A stretch of 64,000 nucleotides of DNA. It comes from CAVSJJ01 sp963728395. Its GTDB lineage: Bacteria > Actinomycetota > Actinomycetes > Actinomycetales > Dermatophilaceae. The stretch covers positions 62,001 through 126,000 of the forward strand of contig CAVSJJ010000004.1 in NCBI GenBank assembly GCA_963728395.1. The letters run 5' to 3'. The notes below the pieces were generated by a model that searched no databases, had not been told where the DNA came from, and saw only the letters and a list, made by a program, of their open reading frames with translations. A program made the position numbers and the translations under genes. Positions 44,443-51,828 of this stretch are shown piece by piece. The first letter of the stretch is position 1. Every line of letters begins with the position of its first letter.

Positions 44443-45046
44443 GTGGACCTCCGCGGGGTGGGTTGACCGGGGTTGGGCAGGGGGTGCGAGGCGTCATGGA
44501 GCCTCGGCGGAGATCGGCCCGGCACGCCCCAAGGCGGTGGCGTCGTGCCACCGCGGGCCGGGATGGCCTGCACCACGTCGGGTCATCGGCGGGCCGGCCT
44601 CGCAGCGGGCATGGCCTCGGGTGAGCTCGTCGACGCGGCGCGCTGGGTGGTTCGGGCGGACATCTCACTCCCTCTCCCCGTGGAGGCGCCGGCCCGGCAA
44701 GGCAGGCCGAATCACCCCACGACGAACGTGGGCCTGGCGGAATGGGTGACCGGGGACCACCGTGGTCCACTCCGGTCGACGTCGGTCGAGGCTACGGTTT
44801 CGGCCCCGACCACCGCACTGGATCCCCAAGGAATCTGTGGAATCTGTGCCGTCGGCACTAGCGGGCAACTACCCGGGTGTGGCATGGGCAAACCGCGGCG
44901 ACGACGCACGGCCCGGTGAGGATCGGCACCGAGACCCGGCCCGGGTGACGGCTTCCCCGCCGGAGCCGCGTGGGAACGACGGGACCGGGTACGCGCCCTA
45001 GCGAAGCGCGCGAGGCCAACCGACCCTCGCCATCGATCCCATCGTC
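44443..45046. other. Intergenic region upstream of the hopanoid operon
   Basis: 604 bases without a convincing gene, between dxs (leftward) and a DMT-type gene (rightward). It must contain both promoters. A tandem direct repeat ggaatctgt-ggaatctgt (44831-44848) followed by the small hairpin gtgcc-gtc-ggcac (44847-44859) is the only eye-catching structure and could be a regulator site. Short open frames here have unlike-coding composition and no ribosome site. Confidence 0.5.
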
Positions 45047-45910
45047 GTGGGGGACGCCGTGATCTTCGCCTTGGCCGCCATGGTGTGCGATGCGGGCGCG
45101 GCGATCTTCCAGTCGGTCGGCGCCCATCGCGCCCCTCGCTTCGAGCGGTTGGATCCGCGCCTGTTCCTGTCCCTGCTGCGCTCCGGCCCCTACCTGGCGG
45201 GCATCGGGTTGGCGGCGGCAGCCTTCGGGTGCTCCTTCCTCGCGCTACGCACGACGCCGCTCTTCGTCGTCCAGGCGGTCGGGGCTGCCTCGATCGCCCT
45301 CGTCGCCGTGGTGTCGACGCGGCTGCACGCCCGCCCGCTGCGCGGACGTGGGTGGCTGGCCGTCGTCGCCGTCTGCGTCGGGATTGCCCTCCTTGTCACG
45401 GCGTACCGGCCGCGGCGCGCTCTGGTGCTGGGCACGCTCGGTGAGTGGTCGCTGTTCGCCGCACCGGTCGTCGCCGGCGGGGCCACCGTGCTCGCGCGCG
45501 GGCGGAGCGCCGGAACGCAGGGCGCCCTGTCGGGGCTGCTGGCCGGGCTGATGTTCGGCGACGCGGCCGTCACCGCCCGGCTCCTCAGCCGCGATTTCGC
45601 TCTCTCCGTGGGCCTGCTGCGCGGACCATTGCCGTGGGCGCTGCTCCTCGCCGGAGCTCTGGGCACCCTCCTCTACGCGAACGCGCTGCAGCGCACGACC
45701 GTGACCACGGCGACGGCCCTGAGCGTCACCGGTCAGACCCTTGGCCCGGCCCTCACCGGCTGGTTCTTCCTCGGGGACGATCTCAGGCCGGGCGCACTCT
45801 GGGCCGCGGTCGCCGGGTTCGTGCTCACCGTCGGCGGTGCCGTGCTCCTCGCCGGCCACGCCCATCCACCGGCCCCGACGGCGCACGATGCCGGGCCGGG
45901 ATCGGCGTAG
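45047..45910 (+). CDS. DMT-superfamily integral membrane protein (second copy)
   Basis: 287 aa from GTG at 45047. Eight or nine hydrophobic segments in the repeat-of-two pattern of the drug/metabolite transporter superfamily: LRTTPLFVVQAVGAASIALVAV in the first half and TTVTTATALSVTGQTLGPALTGWFFLGDD in the second. It resembles the protein at 32235-33122 in overall design, so two related transporters border the hopanoid block. Substrate unknown. Confidence 0.78.
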   Translation: MGDAVIFALAAMVCDAGAAIFQSVGAHRAPRFERLDPRLFLSLLRSGPYLAGIGLAAAAFGCSFLALRTTPLFVVQAVGAASIALVAVVSTRLHARPLRGRGWLAVVAVCVGIALLVTAYRPRRALVLGTLGEWSLFAAPVVAGGATVLARGRSAGTQGALSGLLAGLMFGDAAVTARLLSRDFALSVGLLRGPLPWALLLAGALGTLLYANALQRTTVTTATALSVTGQTLGPALTGWFFLGDDLRPGALWAAVAGFVLTVGGAVLLAGHAHPPAPTAHDAGPGSA

Positions 45911-45913
45911 CGG

Positions 45914-46219
45914 TCAGGATCTGCCGGTCCGGTAGGCCGCGAGCCGTGCCGGGTCCACGCCGCTCACCTCCGGTGGCACGGCGGCAACCGCCGCGAGGAC
46001 CGCGTCGACGAGGTCGAGGGCGCTCGTCGCGGTCAGCTCGAGGGCCACCCGGTCCCCGGGGTCGGCGCCCTCGCGGGTGAGATCGATGTTGAGGGTGTGC
46101 TCGGCCAGCGCGGCGACCGGGTGGTCGAGGTAGACCGTGGCCCGCTCGAGCCGTTGCCAGGGCTGGGGGCCCTTGCCGGCACCGTCGACGTGGCACCGGT
46201 GCGTCTCGTAGGTACACAT
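45914..46219 (-). CDS. Small conserved protein (DUF6295-like)
   Basis: 101 aa from MCTYETHRCHVDGAGKG. The opening MCTYxT, the ATVYLDHPVAA segment and HTLNIDL match a small family of actinobacterial proteins of unknown function. Its start overlaps the dienelactone-hydrolase stop by one base, so it is the last gene of the MFS-MarR-hydrolase operon. Two Cys/His-type residues (Cys2, His8, Cys9, His10) near the N-terminus might bind a metal; this is speculation. Confidence 0.65.
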   Translation of the reverse strand: MCTYETHRCHVDGAGKGPQPWQRLERATVYLDHPVAALAEHTLNIDLTREGADPGDRVALELTATSALDLVDAVLAAVAAVPPEVSGVDPARLAAYRTGRS

Positions 46220-46983
46220 CAGCGGCCCCATCCGCGCGGCACCCCGAGGCGCTCGCCGAAGAAGTCGTGGATGAGGCGCCAACCCCGCGTCGCGGCCTCG
46301 ACCCGGTAGCTCGGCCGGTCGACGGCGAAGAACGCGTGGCCCGCCCCGGCGAAGGTGTGGAACATGTGGACCTTGTCGTGCTCGGTGAGGAGCGCGTCGA
46401 GCTCGGCGACCTCCTCAGGTGGGGGCGAGGCGTCGTCGGCACCGAAGAGGCCGAGCAGCGGCGCGGACAGGTCGGGCAGCCGCGACCGCAGGCTCCCCGG
46501 CGCGACCGCCCGGCGCTCCGGAGGCGGATCGGTGAGCACATGGGCGCCGTAGCAGTCGACGCCGGCGGCAAGGTCGAGCGAGCAGGCGGCGAGGACGCTC
46601 TGCCGACCGCCCGAGCAGAAGCCGATCGTCGCGACCCGGCCGTCCGCGCCCGGAAGGGAGCGCAGGTGGTCGACGGCACCCGCGACGTCGCCGACGAGCC
46701 GGTTGTCGGGCACGCCACCGTTCGCGCGGCAGGCGGCCGCGGCGTCGTCGGCCGCCGCGCCGGGCGCGTCCCGGTGATGGAGGTTGGGCGCGACGGAGGC
46801 ATACCCCCAGGAGGCGAGCCGACGGACGATCTCCTTCGTCCCCTCGTCGAAGCCCGGCATGTGGTGGATGACGACGACGCCACCGGCGCCGGTGGGTACG
46901 GCCGGGGTGGCGGCATACGCCTCGATGATGTCGCCGCCGTCCCCGGTGACGGTGCTCGACCCGCTCGTGAAGGTGTCGGTCAT
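46219..46983 (-). CDS. Dienelactone hydrolase-family protein
   Basis: 254 aa, alpha/beta-hydrolase. The nucleophile elbow is GFCSGGRQS, with Cys as nucleophile as in dienelactone hydrolases; VVVIHHMPGFDEGTKEI and the C-terminal HAFFAVDRPSY (catalytic His) fit the family. It hydrolyses lactones or esters of aromatic degradation products, but the real substrate is open. Co-operonic with a MarR regulator and an exporter, which suggests an inducible aromatic-compound defence. ATGA overlap with marR. Confidence 0.83.
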   Translation of the reverse strand: MTDTFTSGSSTVTGDGGDIIEAYAATPAVPTGAGGVVVIHHMPGFDEGTKEIVRRLASWGYASVAPNLHHRDAPGAAADDAAAACRANGGVPDNRLVGDVAGAVDHLRSLPGADGRVATIGFCSGGRQSVLAACSLDLAAGVDCYGAHVLTDPPPERRAVAPGSLRSRLPDLSAPLLGLFGADDASPPPEEVAELDALLTEHDKVHMFHTFAGAGHAFFAVDRPSYRVEAATRGWRLIHDFFGERLGVPRGWGR

Positions 46984-47471
46984 CGCCGGGCCCCCCCGCT
47001 GTCGGGCAGCTGGGCGAGCTCGCCGGAGGCGAGCAGCCGGCGGTCGGCGAGGTCCCGCAGGACGGGGACTGCCGCGGCGAGGGCCACCCGGTCGGCACCG
47101 GTGAGCGCGGCGATGTCCTCGCTCAGCTGGCTCGTGCTCTCCCTGCGCAGCCCCTCGAGAGTGTCCTCGCCGGCGTCGGACAGCCGGAGCAGGTACGCGC
47201 GTTGGTCCTCGGCGTCCCGCTCTCTGACGACCCAGCCGGCCCCGCGCATGATGTCGACGAGCCGGGTCATGCTCGCGGGGGAGATGCCCATCTGGGCCGC
47301 CAGGTCACCCTGGCGGACCCCCTCGGGTTGCCGGGCGAGCGCGGACAGCGCGGCGAGCCGGGTCGGGGTGACTCCCGACCTGGTCGCCGGGGTCCGCAGG
47401 TGGTAGGCGAGGCGGTTGACCTCGGTGCGCAGCTCGCCGGCGAGGTCGACGATGCCAGGGTCGCCGGTCAT
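46980..47471 (-). CDS. MarR-family regulator of the exporter operon
   Basis: 163 aa. Winged helix with LSALARQPEGVRQGDLAAQMGISPASMTRLVD (in parts), the wing RERDAEDQRAYLLRLSD and flanking dimer helices. It overlaps the MFS gene upstream and the hydrolase downstream by ATGA. A likely operator is the inverted repeat in front of the MFS gene (49195-49212), so auto-regulation of the operon by an aromatic ligand is the probable mode. Confidence 0.85.
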   Translation of the reverse strand: MTGDPGIVDLAGELRTEVNRLAYHLRTPATRSGVTPTRLAALSALARQPEGVRQGDLAAQMGISPASMTRLVDIMRGAGWVVRERDAEDQRAYLLRLSDAGEDTLEGLRRESTSQLSEDIAALTGADRVALAAAVPVLRDLADRRLLASGELAQLPDSGGARR

Positions 47472-49195
47472 GAGAGGACCTCCTCCAGCTCGGGACGGGG
47501 CGGCGGCTCGGTGGCCCTGGGCTCCTCCTCGTCGACGTGGACGTACTTCCCGCCGCGCAACCAGGATGCCGCCGCCGCGACGAGGCAGGCAACGATGGCG
47601 AACCCGAAGGCCACGCTCAGGCCGGCATGGAAGGGCCCGGAGACCAGGGAGGGGAAGAAGGTGTGACCGGTGAGGTAGGACGCGTCGGACGACGGCAGCG
47701 CGTGGAGCGTCTGCGGACCGAGCAGGCTGCCGATCGGGTTGTAGCCGAGCAGGGAGGCGAACAGGACGGCCACCGGCGGGAGCGCCGCGACCTGCTGGGC
47801 CTGGGCGGCGGGGACGCCATGGGCGGTCAGACCGGAGGTCAGCGCGCCCGGGAGCGGCCCGGCGAGGCCGCCGACCATGAGCGAGAAGAAGATGCCGATG
47901 GACAGGACCATGGCGGCGTTCTGGAAGGTGGTGCTCATCCCCGCGCCGACCCCTCGACGGAAGGACGGCAGCGAGTTCATGATGCCGGCCCGGTTCGGGG
48001 AGGCGAACAGCCCCATGCCGAGCCCGTTGACGAAGATCGCACCAGCGAAGGGCGGGTAGCCGAAGTTCACCGGCAGGAGCATGAGCCAGGCGAAGCTCGC
48101 CGCCGCGATGAGCATCCCGCCGGTTGCGAACGGCCGGGCCCCGAGGTGGTCGGACAGCCATCCGGAGACCGGCCCGGCGACGAGGAAGCCGAGGGTCATC
48201 GGCAACATGAAGATGCCGGCCCACAGCGGCGTGGACTCGAAGGAGTAGCCACGCTGGGGCAGCCAGATCCCCTGGAGCCAGATGATGAGGACGAACATCA
48301 ACCCACCGCGGCCGAGGCCGGAGAGCAGGCTGGCGAGGTTGCCCGCGGCGAACGCGCGGATCCGGAACAGGTCGATGTGGAACATCGGGTGCTCGACCTT
48401 CGTCTCGACCCAGGCGAAGATCCCGAGCAGGGCGCCGCCGCCGATGAGGGCGAGAAGGACCCACGGGTTCGTCCAGCCCATCAGGTGGCCGCCGTAGGGC
48501 TGGATGCCGTAGGTGATGCCGGCGAGCAGGGCAACGAGGCCGACCCCGAACGTGACGTTGCCCCACCAGTCGATCCGGCCCGTGCGGCGCAGCCCGGTGT
48601 CCTGGAGCTTGAGGTAGGCCCAGATCGTGCCGAAGAGGCTGACCGGCACCGAGACGAGGAAGACGAATCGCCAGTGGATCGGGGCGAGGACGCCGCCGAC
48701 GACGAGCCCGAGGAACGAACCGGCGATGCCGGCCACCATGTTGAGGCCGAGCGCCAGTCCCCGCTGGGTGGCCGGGAAGGCGTCGGTGATGATCGCGTTC
48801 GAGTTGGCCATGAGCAGGGCGCCACCGACGCCCTGGAGGATCCGCATGACGATAAGCCAGATCGCCCCGGCCGGGCCGGTCATCCAGGTGACCGAGAGGA
48901 GCACGGAGAAGACGGTGAAGATCGCGAAGCCCGCGTTGTACATCCGGACCCGGCCGAACATGTCACCGAGCCGGCCGAAGGAGACGACGAGGACCGCGGT
49001 GACGACGAGGTAGCCCATGATGAGCCACAGCAGGAGACTGCTGTTGCCCGGCGCGAGCGGGTCGATCCGCAGACCGCGGAAGATGTCGGGGAGCGCGATG
49101 AGCAGGATCGAGCTGTTGATCGTCGCGATGAGGACACCGAGGGTCGTGTTGGACAGGACGACCCACTTGTAGTGGGGAGCGGCTGCGGTATTCAT
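47468..49195 (-). CDS. DHA2-family MFS multidrug exporter
   Basis: 575 aa, about 14 hydrophobic segments, typical of the EmrB/QacA type. Start region LSNTTLGVLIATINSSILLIALPDIF and the motif-A loop GRLGDMFGRVRMYNAG are visible. The C-terminus is acidic and cytoplasmic. First gene of the operon. The start codon is overlapped by a MarR-like operator. Drug identity unknown. Confidence 0.88.
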   Translation of the reverse strand: MNTAAAPHYKWVVLSNTTLGVLIATINSSILLIALPDIFRGLRIDPLAPGNSSLLLWLIMGYLVVTAVLVVSFGRLGDMFGRVRMYNAGFAIFTVFSVLLSVTWMTGPAGAIWLIVMRILQGVGGALLMANSNAIITDAFPATQRGLALGLNMVAGIAGSFLGLVVGGVLAPIHWRFVFLVSVPVSLFGTIWAYLKLQDTGLRRTGRIDWWGNVTFGVGLVALLAGITYGIQPYGGHLMGWTNPWVLLALIGGGALLGIFAWVETKVEHPMFHIDLFRIRAFAAGNLASLLSGLGRGGLMFVLIIWLQGIWLPQRGYSFESTPLWAGIFMLPMTLGFLVAGPVSGWLSDHLGARPFATGGMLIAAASFAWLMLLPVNFGYPPFAGAIFVNGLGMGLFASPNRAGIMNSLPSFRRGVGAGMSTTFQNAAMVLSIGIFFSLMVGGLAGPLPGALTSGLTAHGVPAAQAQQVAALPPVAVLFASLLGYNPIGSLLGPQTLHALPSSDASYLTGHTFFPSLVSGPFHAGLSVAFGFAIVACLVAAAASWLRGGKYVHVDEEEPRATEPPPRPELEEVLS

Positions 49196-49212
49196 TAGTT
49201 CAAGTGTACTAA
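49195..49212. promoter_or_regulatory. MarR-type operator at the MFS start codon
   Basis: TTAGT-N8-ACTAA, a perfect 5-base inverted repeat with an AT-rich centre, overlaps the ATG of the exporter gene on the minus strand. Short TTAGT/ACTAA-type palindromes are typical MarR sites, and a marR gene is the next gene in the operon. Confidence 0.55.
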
Positions 49213-49275
49213 CTGGTTTGGTAATGCCGGGTCACCCGTCGAGGGTTGGACGGCCCGCGGCTCCCCCACGGCCGT

Positions 49276-49298
49276 CGCGGCCCCGCGCGAGGGCCGCG
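49276..49298 (-). terminator. Stem-loop upstream of the TagF-like stop region
   Basis: Perfect eight-base arms (49276-49283 and 49291-49298), loop of seven bases, 14 bases past the stop of the glycerophosphotransferase-like gene. Probable terminator. Confidence 0.5.
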
Positions 49299-49311
49299 CG
49301 AGGGCCGCGGC

Positions 49312-50556
49312 CTAGCGGCGCGGGGCGAGCACGGCATCGACGACCCGCGCCGATGCGGCGCCGTCGTCGAGGGGGGCGAAGGTGGCGACGAACCGCTCAT
49401 GGGCCTGCGGGTCGGCGACCCCGTGCTCGAGCGCCTCCCTCAGCCGGAGCGCGAGGTCGTCCTCGGTCGTCGTCACCGGCCCCGGCAGGTCATGCTCGTA
49501 GTCGAGGTAGAACCCTCGAACCTCGTCCCGGTAGCTCGCCAGGTCGGGGGCGTAGAAGACGATCGGCCGCCGCAGCAGGGCGTAGTCGAAGAAGACGGAG
49601 GAGTAGTCGGTGACGAGGGCGTCCGCCGCGAGGTAGAGCTCCTGGATGTTGGGGTAGGGCGAGACGTCGATGACCCGGTCCCTGAGGTGCTCCGGCACCG
49701 CCAGTCGGTTCGAGATGAGGACGTGCATCCGCAGCAGGAGGACCCCGCCCTCCGGGAGCGCCGCGACGAGGCGCTCGAGGTCGAAGGGCAGCTCGAAGGT
49801 GAACCGGCCCTTGCCGTTGCCCTGGTCGTCTCGAAACGTCGGGGCGTACAGGACGACCCGGTCCCCGGGTCGCAGGCCGAGGCGGGTGCGGACCGCGGCG
49901 CCGACCTCGTCGCGGTCGGGCGCGATGAGCGGGTCGTTGCGGGGGTAGCCCTGCTCGACGACCTCGCCCTCGTAGCGGAAGGCGCTGCGCAGCCAGGTCG
50001 TGGCGCTCGGGCTCTGCGACAGCAGGTGCGTCCACTGCCGCACCGCGGTGTCGACCCGGCCCATGTACCCCTCGTCCCGGCCGACGACCCGGTCGAGGTC
50101 GTGGAGCATCCGCTTGAGCGGAGTGCCGTGCCAGGTCTGGAGGAAGACGCCGCTGCGCCGGCGGCGGACGTAGAACGGCAGGTTCTGGTCCGACACCCAG
50201 GTCCCGGCGCGGCCGAGCGCCCAGAAGTAGCGCAGGGAGGTGCGGCGCACCGTCGTCGTGCGCGGGTCCGGGAAGCGGTGCCGACCGGCATAGACCCACA
50301 CCTTGCGCCGTGGGTCCTTCCGGCGCAGCAGCTCCTCGTAGAGGTACCGGGGCGCGTCACCGTAGCGCCGGCCGAGCCCCGCCTCGAAGACGATGAGGTC
50401 GCGGTCCATGGGCAGCCGGCGGGCGGCCCACATGAGCGTGCGCATCGCCGGGACGAACCACCTCGTCCCCTTCAGGGCCCGCTCGAGCCGGTTGGCCACG
50501 CTGCCGAGCAGGCGGCGCGGAGAGCGCGCCGTCATGGCCAGGGTGGCGAGGGACAC
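49312..50556 (-). CDS. CDP-glycerol glycerophosphotransferase-family protein (TagF-like)
   Basis: About 414 aa. GTG at 50556 has GGAG eight bases before it; an ATG at 50535 is the alternative, and an upstream TTG at 50613 is unsupported. The domain shows WHGTPLKRMLHDLD, VVEQGYPRNDPLI, VLYAPTFRDDQ, and the nucleotide-binding SPYPNIQELYLAADALVTDYSSVFFDYALL (in parts: TDYSSVFFDY). Family members build glycerol-phosphate or other phosphodiester polymers of the wall. Substrate in this organism is unknown. No signal peptide; peripheral membrane protein expected. Confidence 0.85.
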   Translation of the reverse strand: MSLATLAMTARSPRRLLGSVANRLERALKGTRWFVPAMRTLMWAARRLPMDRDLIVFEAGLGRRYGDAPRYLYEELLRRKDPRRKVWVYAGRHRFPDPRTTTVRRTSLRYFWALGRAGTWVSDQNLPFYVRRRRSGVFLQTWHGTPLKRMLHDLDRVVGRDEGYMGRVDTAVRQWTHLLSQSPSATTWLRSAFRYEGEVVEQGYPRNDPLIAPDRDEVGAAVRTRLGLRPGDRVVLYAPTFRDDQGNGKGRFTFELPFDLERLVAALPEGGVLLLRMHVLISNRLAVPEHLRDRVIDVSPYPNIQELYLAADALVTDYSSVFFDYALLRRPIVFYAPDLASYRDEVRGFYLDYEHDLPGPVTTTEDDLALRLREALEHGVADPQAHERFVATFAPLDDGAASARVVDAVLAPRR

Positions 50557-50717
50557 GGTGGAGGCTCCAGACGTTCGAGGCGTGACAGCGGCGGCCGCCC
50601 GGGGCCCAGCCAACCGCAGCCGTCATCGTAGCGAAGCGGCGCCGGGGACGCGCGCTGCTGCCGGCCGGCGTCCCCGGCGCTGGGCCGTCGCCGCGCTCCC
50701 GGGTAGGGTGTCCGCTC

Positions 50718-51413
50718 GTGCGGGTGGTCATCGCGACGTGCAGCGTCGACTACGAGGGGCGCCTGTCGGCCCATCTGCCCCTCGCGACCCGGCTGCTCCT
50801 CGTCAAGGCCGACGGCTCGGTCCTCGTCCACTCCGACGGCGGATCCTACAAGCCGCTCAACTGGATGGCACCGCCGTGTTCGATGGCCGAGGTCGGGCCC
50901 GACGAGGTCGAGGCCGCCGACGGCGTGAGCGCCGTGTGGCTCGTCCAACACGCCAAGTCCGAGGACCGGCTCCGGGTGCGGATCCACGAGGTCCACCACG
51001 ACACGGCACACGACCTCGGCGTCGACCCGGGTCTGGTCAAGGACGGGGTAGAGGCCCACCTCCAGGCGCTGCTCGCCGAGCACATCACGACGCTCGGCGA
51101 CGGCTGGACCCTCGTCCGGCGCGAGTACATGACGGCGATCGGACCGGTCGACATCCTCTGCAAGGACGCCGCCGGCGCGACGGTTGCCGTGGAGATCAAG
51201 CGGCGCGGCGAGATCGATGGGGTCGAGCAGCTGACCCGCTATCTCGAGCTGATGAACCGCGACCCGCACCTCGCGCCGGTGACCGGCATCTTCGCCGCCC
51301 AGGTCATCAAGCCCCAGGCACGCACCCTCGCCGAGGACCGCGGCATTCGCTGCGTCGTTCTCGACTACGACGAGCTGCGCGGCATCGACACCAGCGCCCA
51401 CCGCCTGTTCTAG
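50718..51413 (+). CDS. nucS: Mismatch-specific endonuclease NucS/EndoMS
   Basis: 231 aa from GTG at 50718. Non-canonical mismatch-repair nuclease of actinobacteria and archaea, replacing MutS/MutL. The catalytic domain shows GPVDILCKDAAGATVAVEIKRRG (in parts; the D...EIK restriction-endonuclease core) followed by QLTRYLELM; the N-terminal dimer domain starts MRVVIATCSVDYEGRLSAHLP. Same position relative to the epimerase/thiolase genes as Rv1321 in mycobacteria, apart from a long insertion. Confidence 0.95.
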   Translation: MRVVIATCSVDYEGRLSAHLPLATRLLLVKADGSVLVHSDGGSYKPLNWMAPPCSMAEVGPDEVEAADGVSAVWLVQHAKSEDRLRVRIHEVHHDTAHDLGVDPGLVKDGVEAHLQALLAEHITTLGDGWTLVRREYMTAIGPVDILCKDAAGATVAVEIKRRGEIDGVEQLTRYLELMNRDPHLAPVTGIFAAQVIKPQARTLAEDRGIRCVVLDYDELRGIDTSAHRLF

Positions 51414-51781
51414 TCGCCGGGAGGGCGCACCACCCAGCCGTCGTCACCGACGACCACCCGGGTCGGAGCCGCCTCCCCCGGGGCGTCGGCGAGGACGACG
51501 AGGACGTTCTCGCCCCGGTGCAGGTCGGCGATGTATCCGAGCGCGTCCCGATGGGCGATGACGGGCGAGCCCTCGGCGGTGCAGACATCGAGCTCGGCGA
51601 GGACGGCGGCGTCGACCCCGAGCAGCGCGGCGGCCTCCCGGCCGACGGCGGCGACGCCGGGATGCTCCCCGGACCAGACCCGGGCGATGTGCTCCTCGGC
51701 AAGGAGCCGGGCCAGGTCACCGGCCCACCCCTCGTCGCCGGTCCCGGCGAGGAACAGGGTGGCCGGACAGTGCAGCGCCAT
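51410..51781 (-). CDS. Degenerate histidine-phosphatase-like protein
   Basis: 123 aa. Start and spacing recall a phosphoglycerate-mutase-fold phosphatase: CPATLFLAGTGDEGW sits where such enzymes have LVRHGxT, and GYIADLHRGENVLVVL sits where they have the GxxVLVVxHG segment. Both catalytic histidines (the RHG of the first and the later His) are absent here, and the protein is shorter than normal. It is therefore likely a non-catalytic relative. It is convergent with nucS, with a 4-base overlap of the two ends, and lies 47 bases downstream of ecm on the same strand. Confidence 0.55.
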   Translation of the reverse strand: MALHCPATLFLAGTGDEGWAGDLARLLAEEHIARVWSGEHPGVAAVGREAAALLGVDAAVLAELDVCTAEGSPVIAHRDALGYIADLHRGENVLVVLADAPGEAAPTRVVVGDDGWVVRPPGD

Positions 51782-51828
51782 CGTCCGATGGTATGCCGGG
51801 AGCGCGCCGGCGGGGTCCGCCCACCCGC

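Noticed and set aside
44443..45046. Short open frames in the large gap before dxs
   Set aside because: No ribosome site, no family resemblance, and arginine-rich composition typical of noncoding GC-rich sequence.
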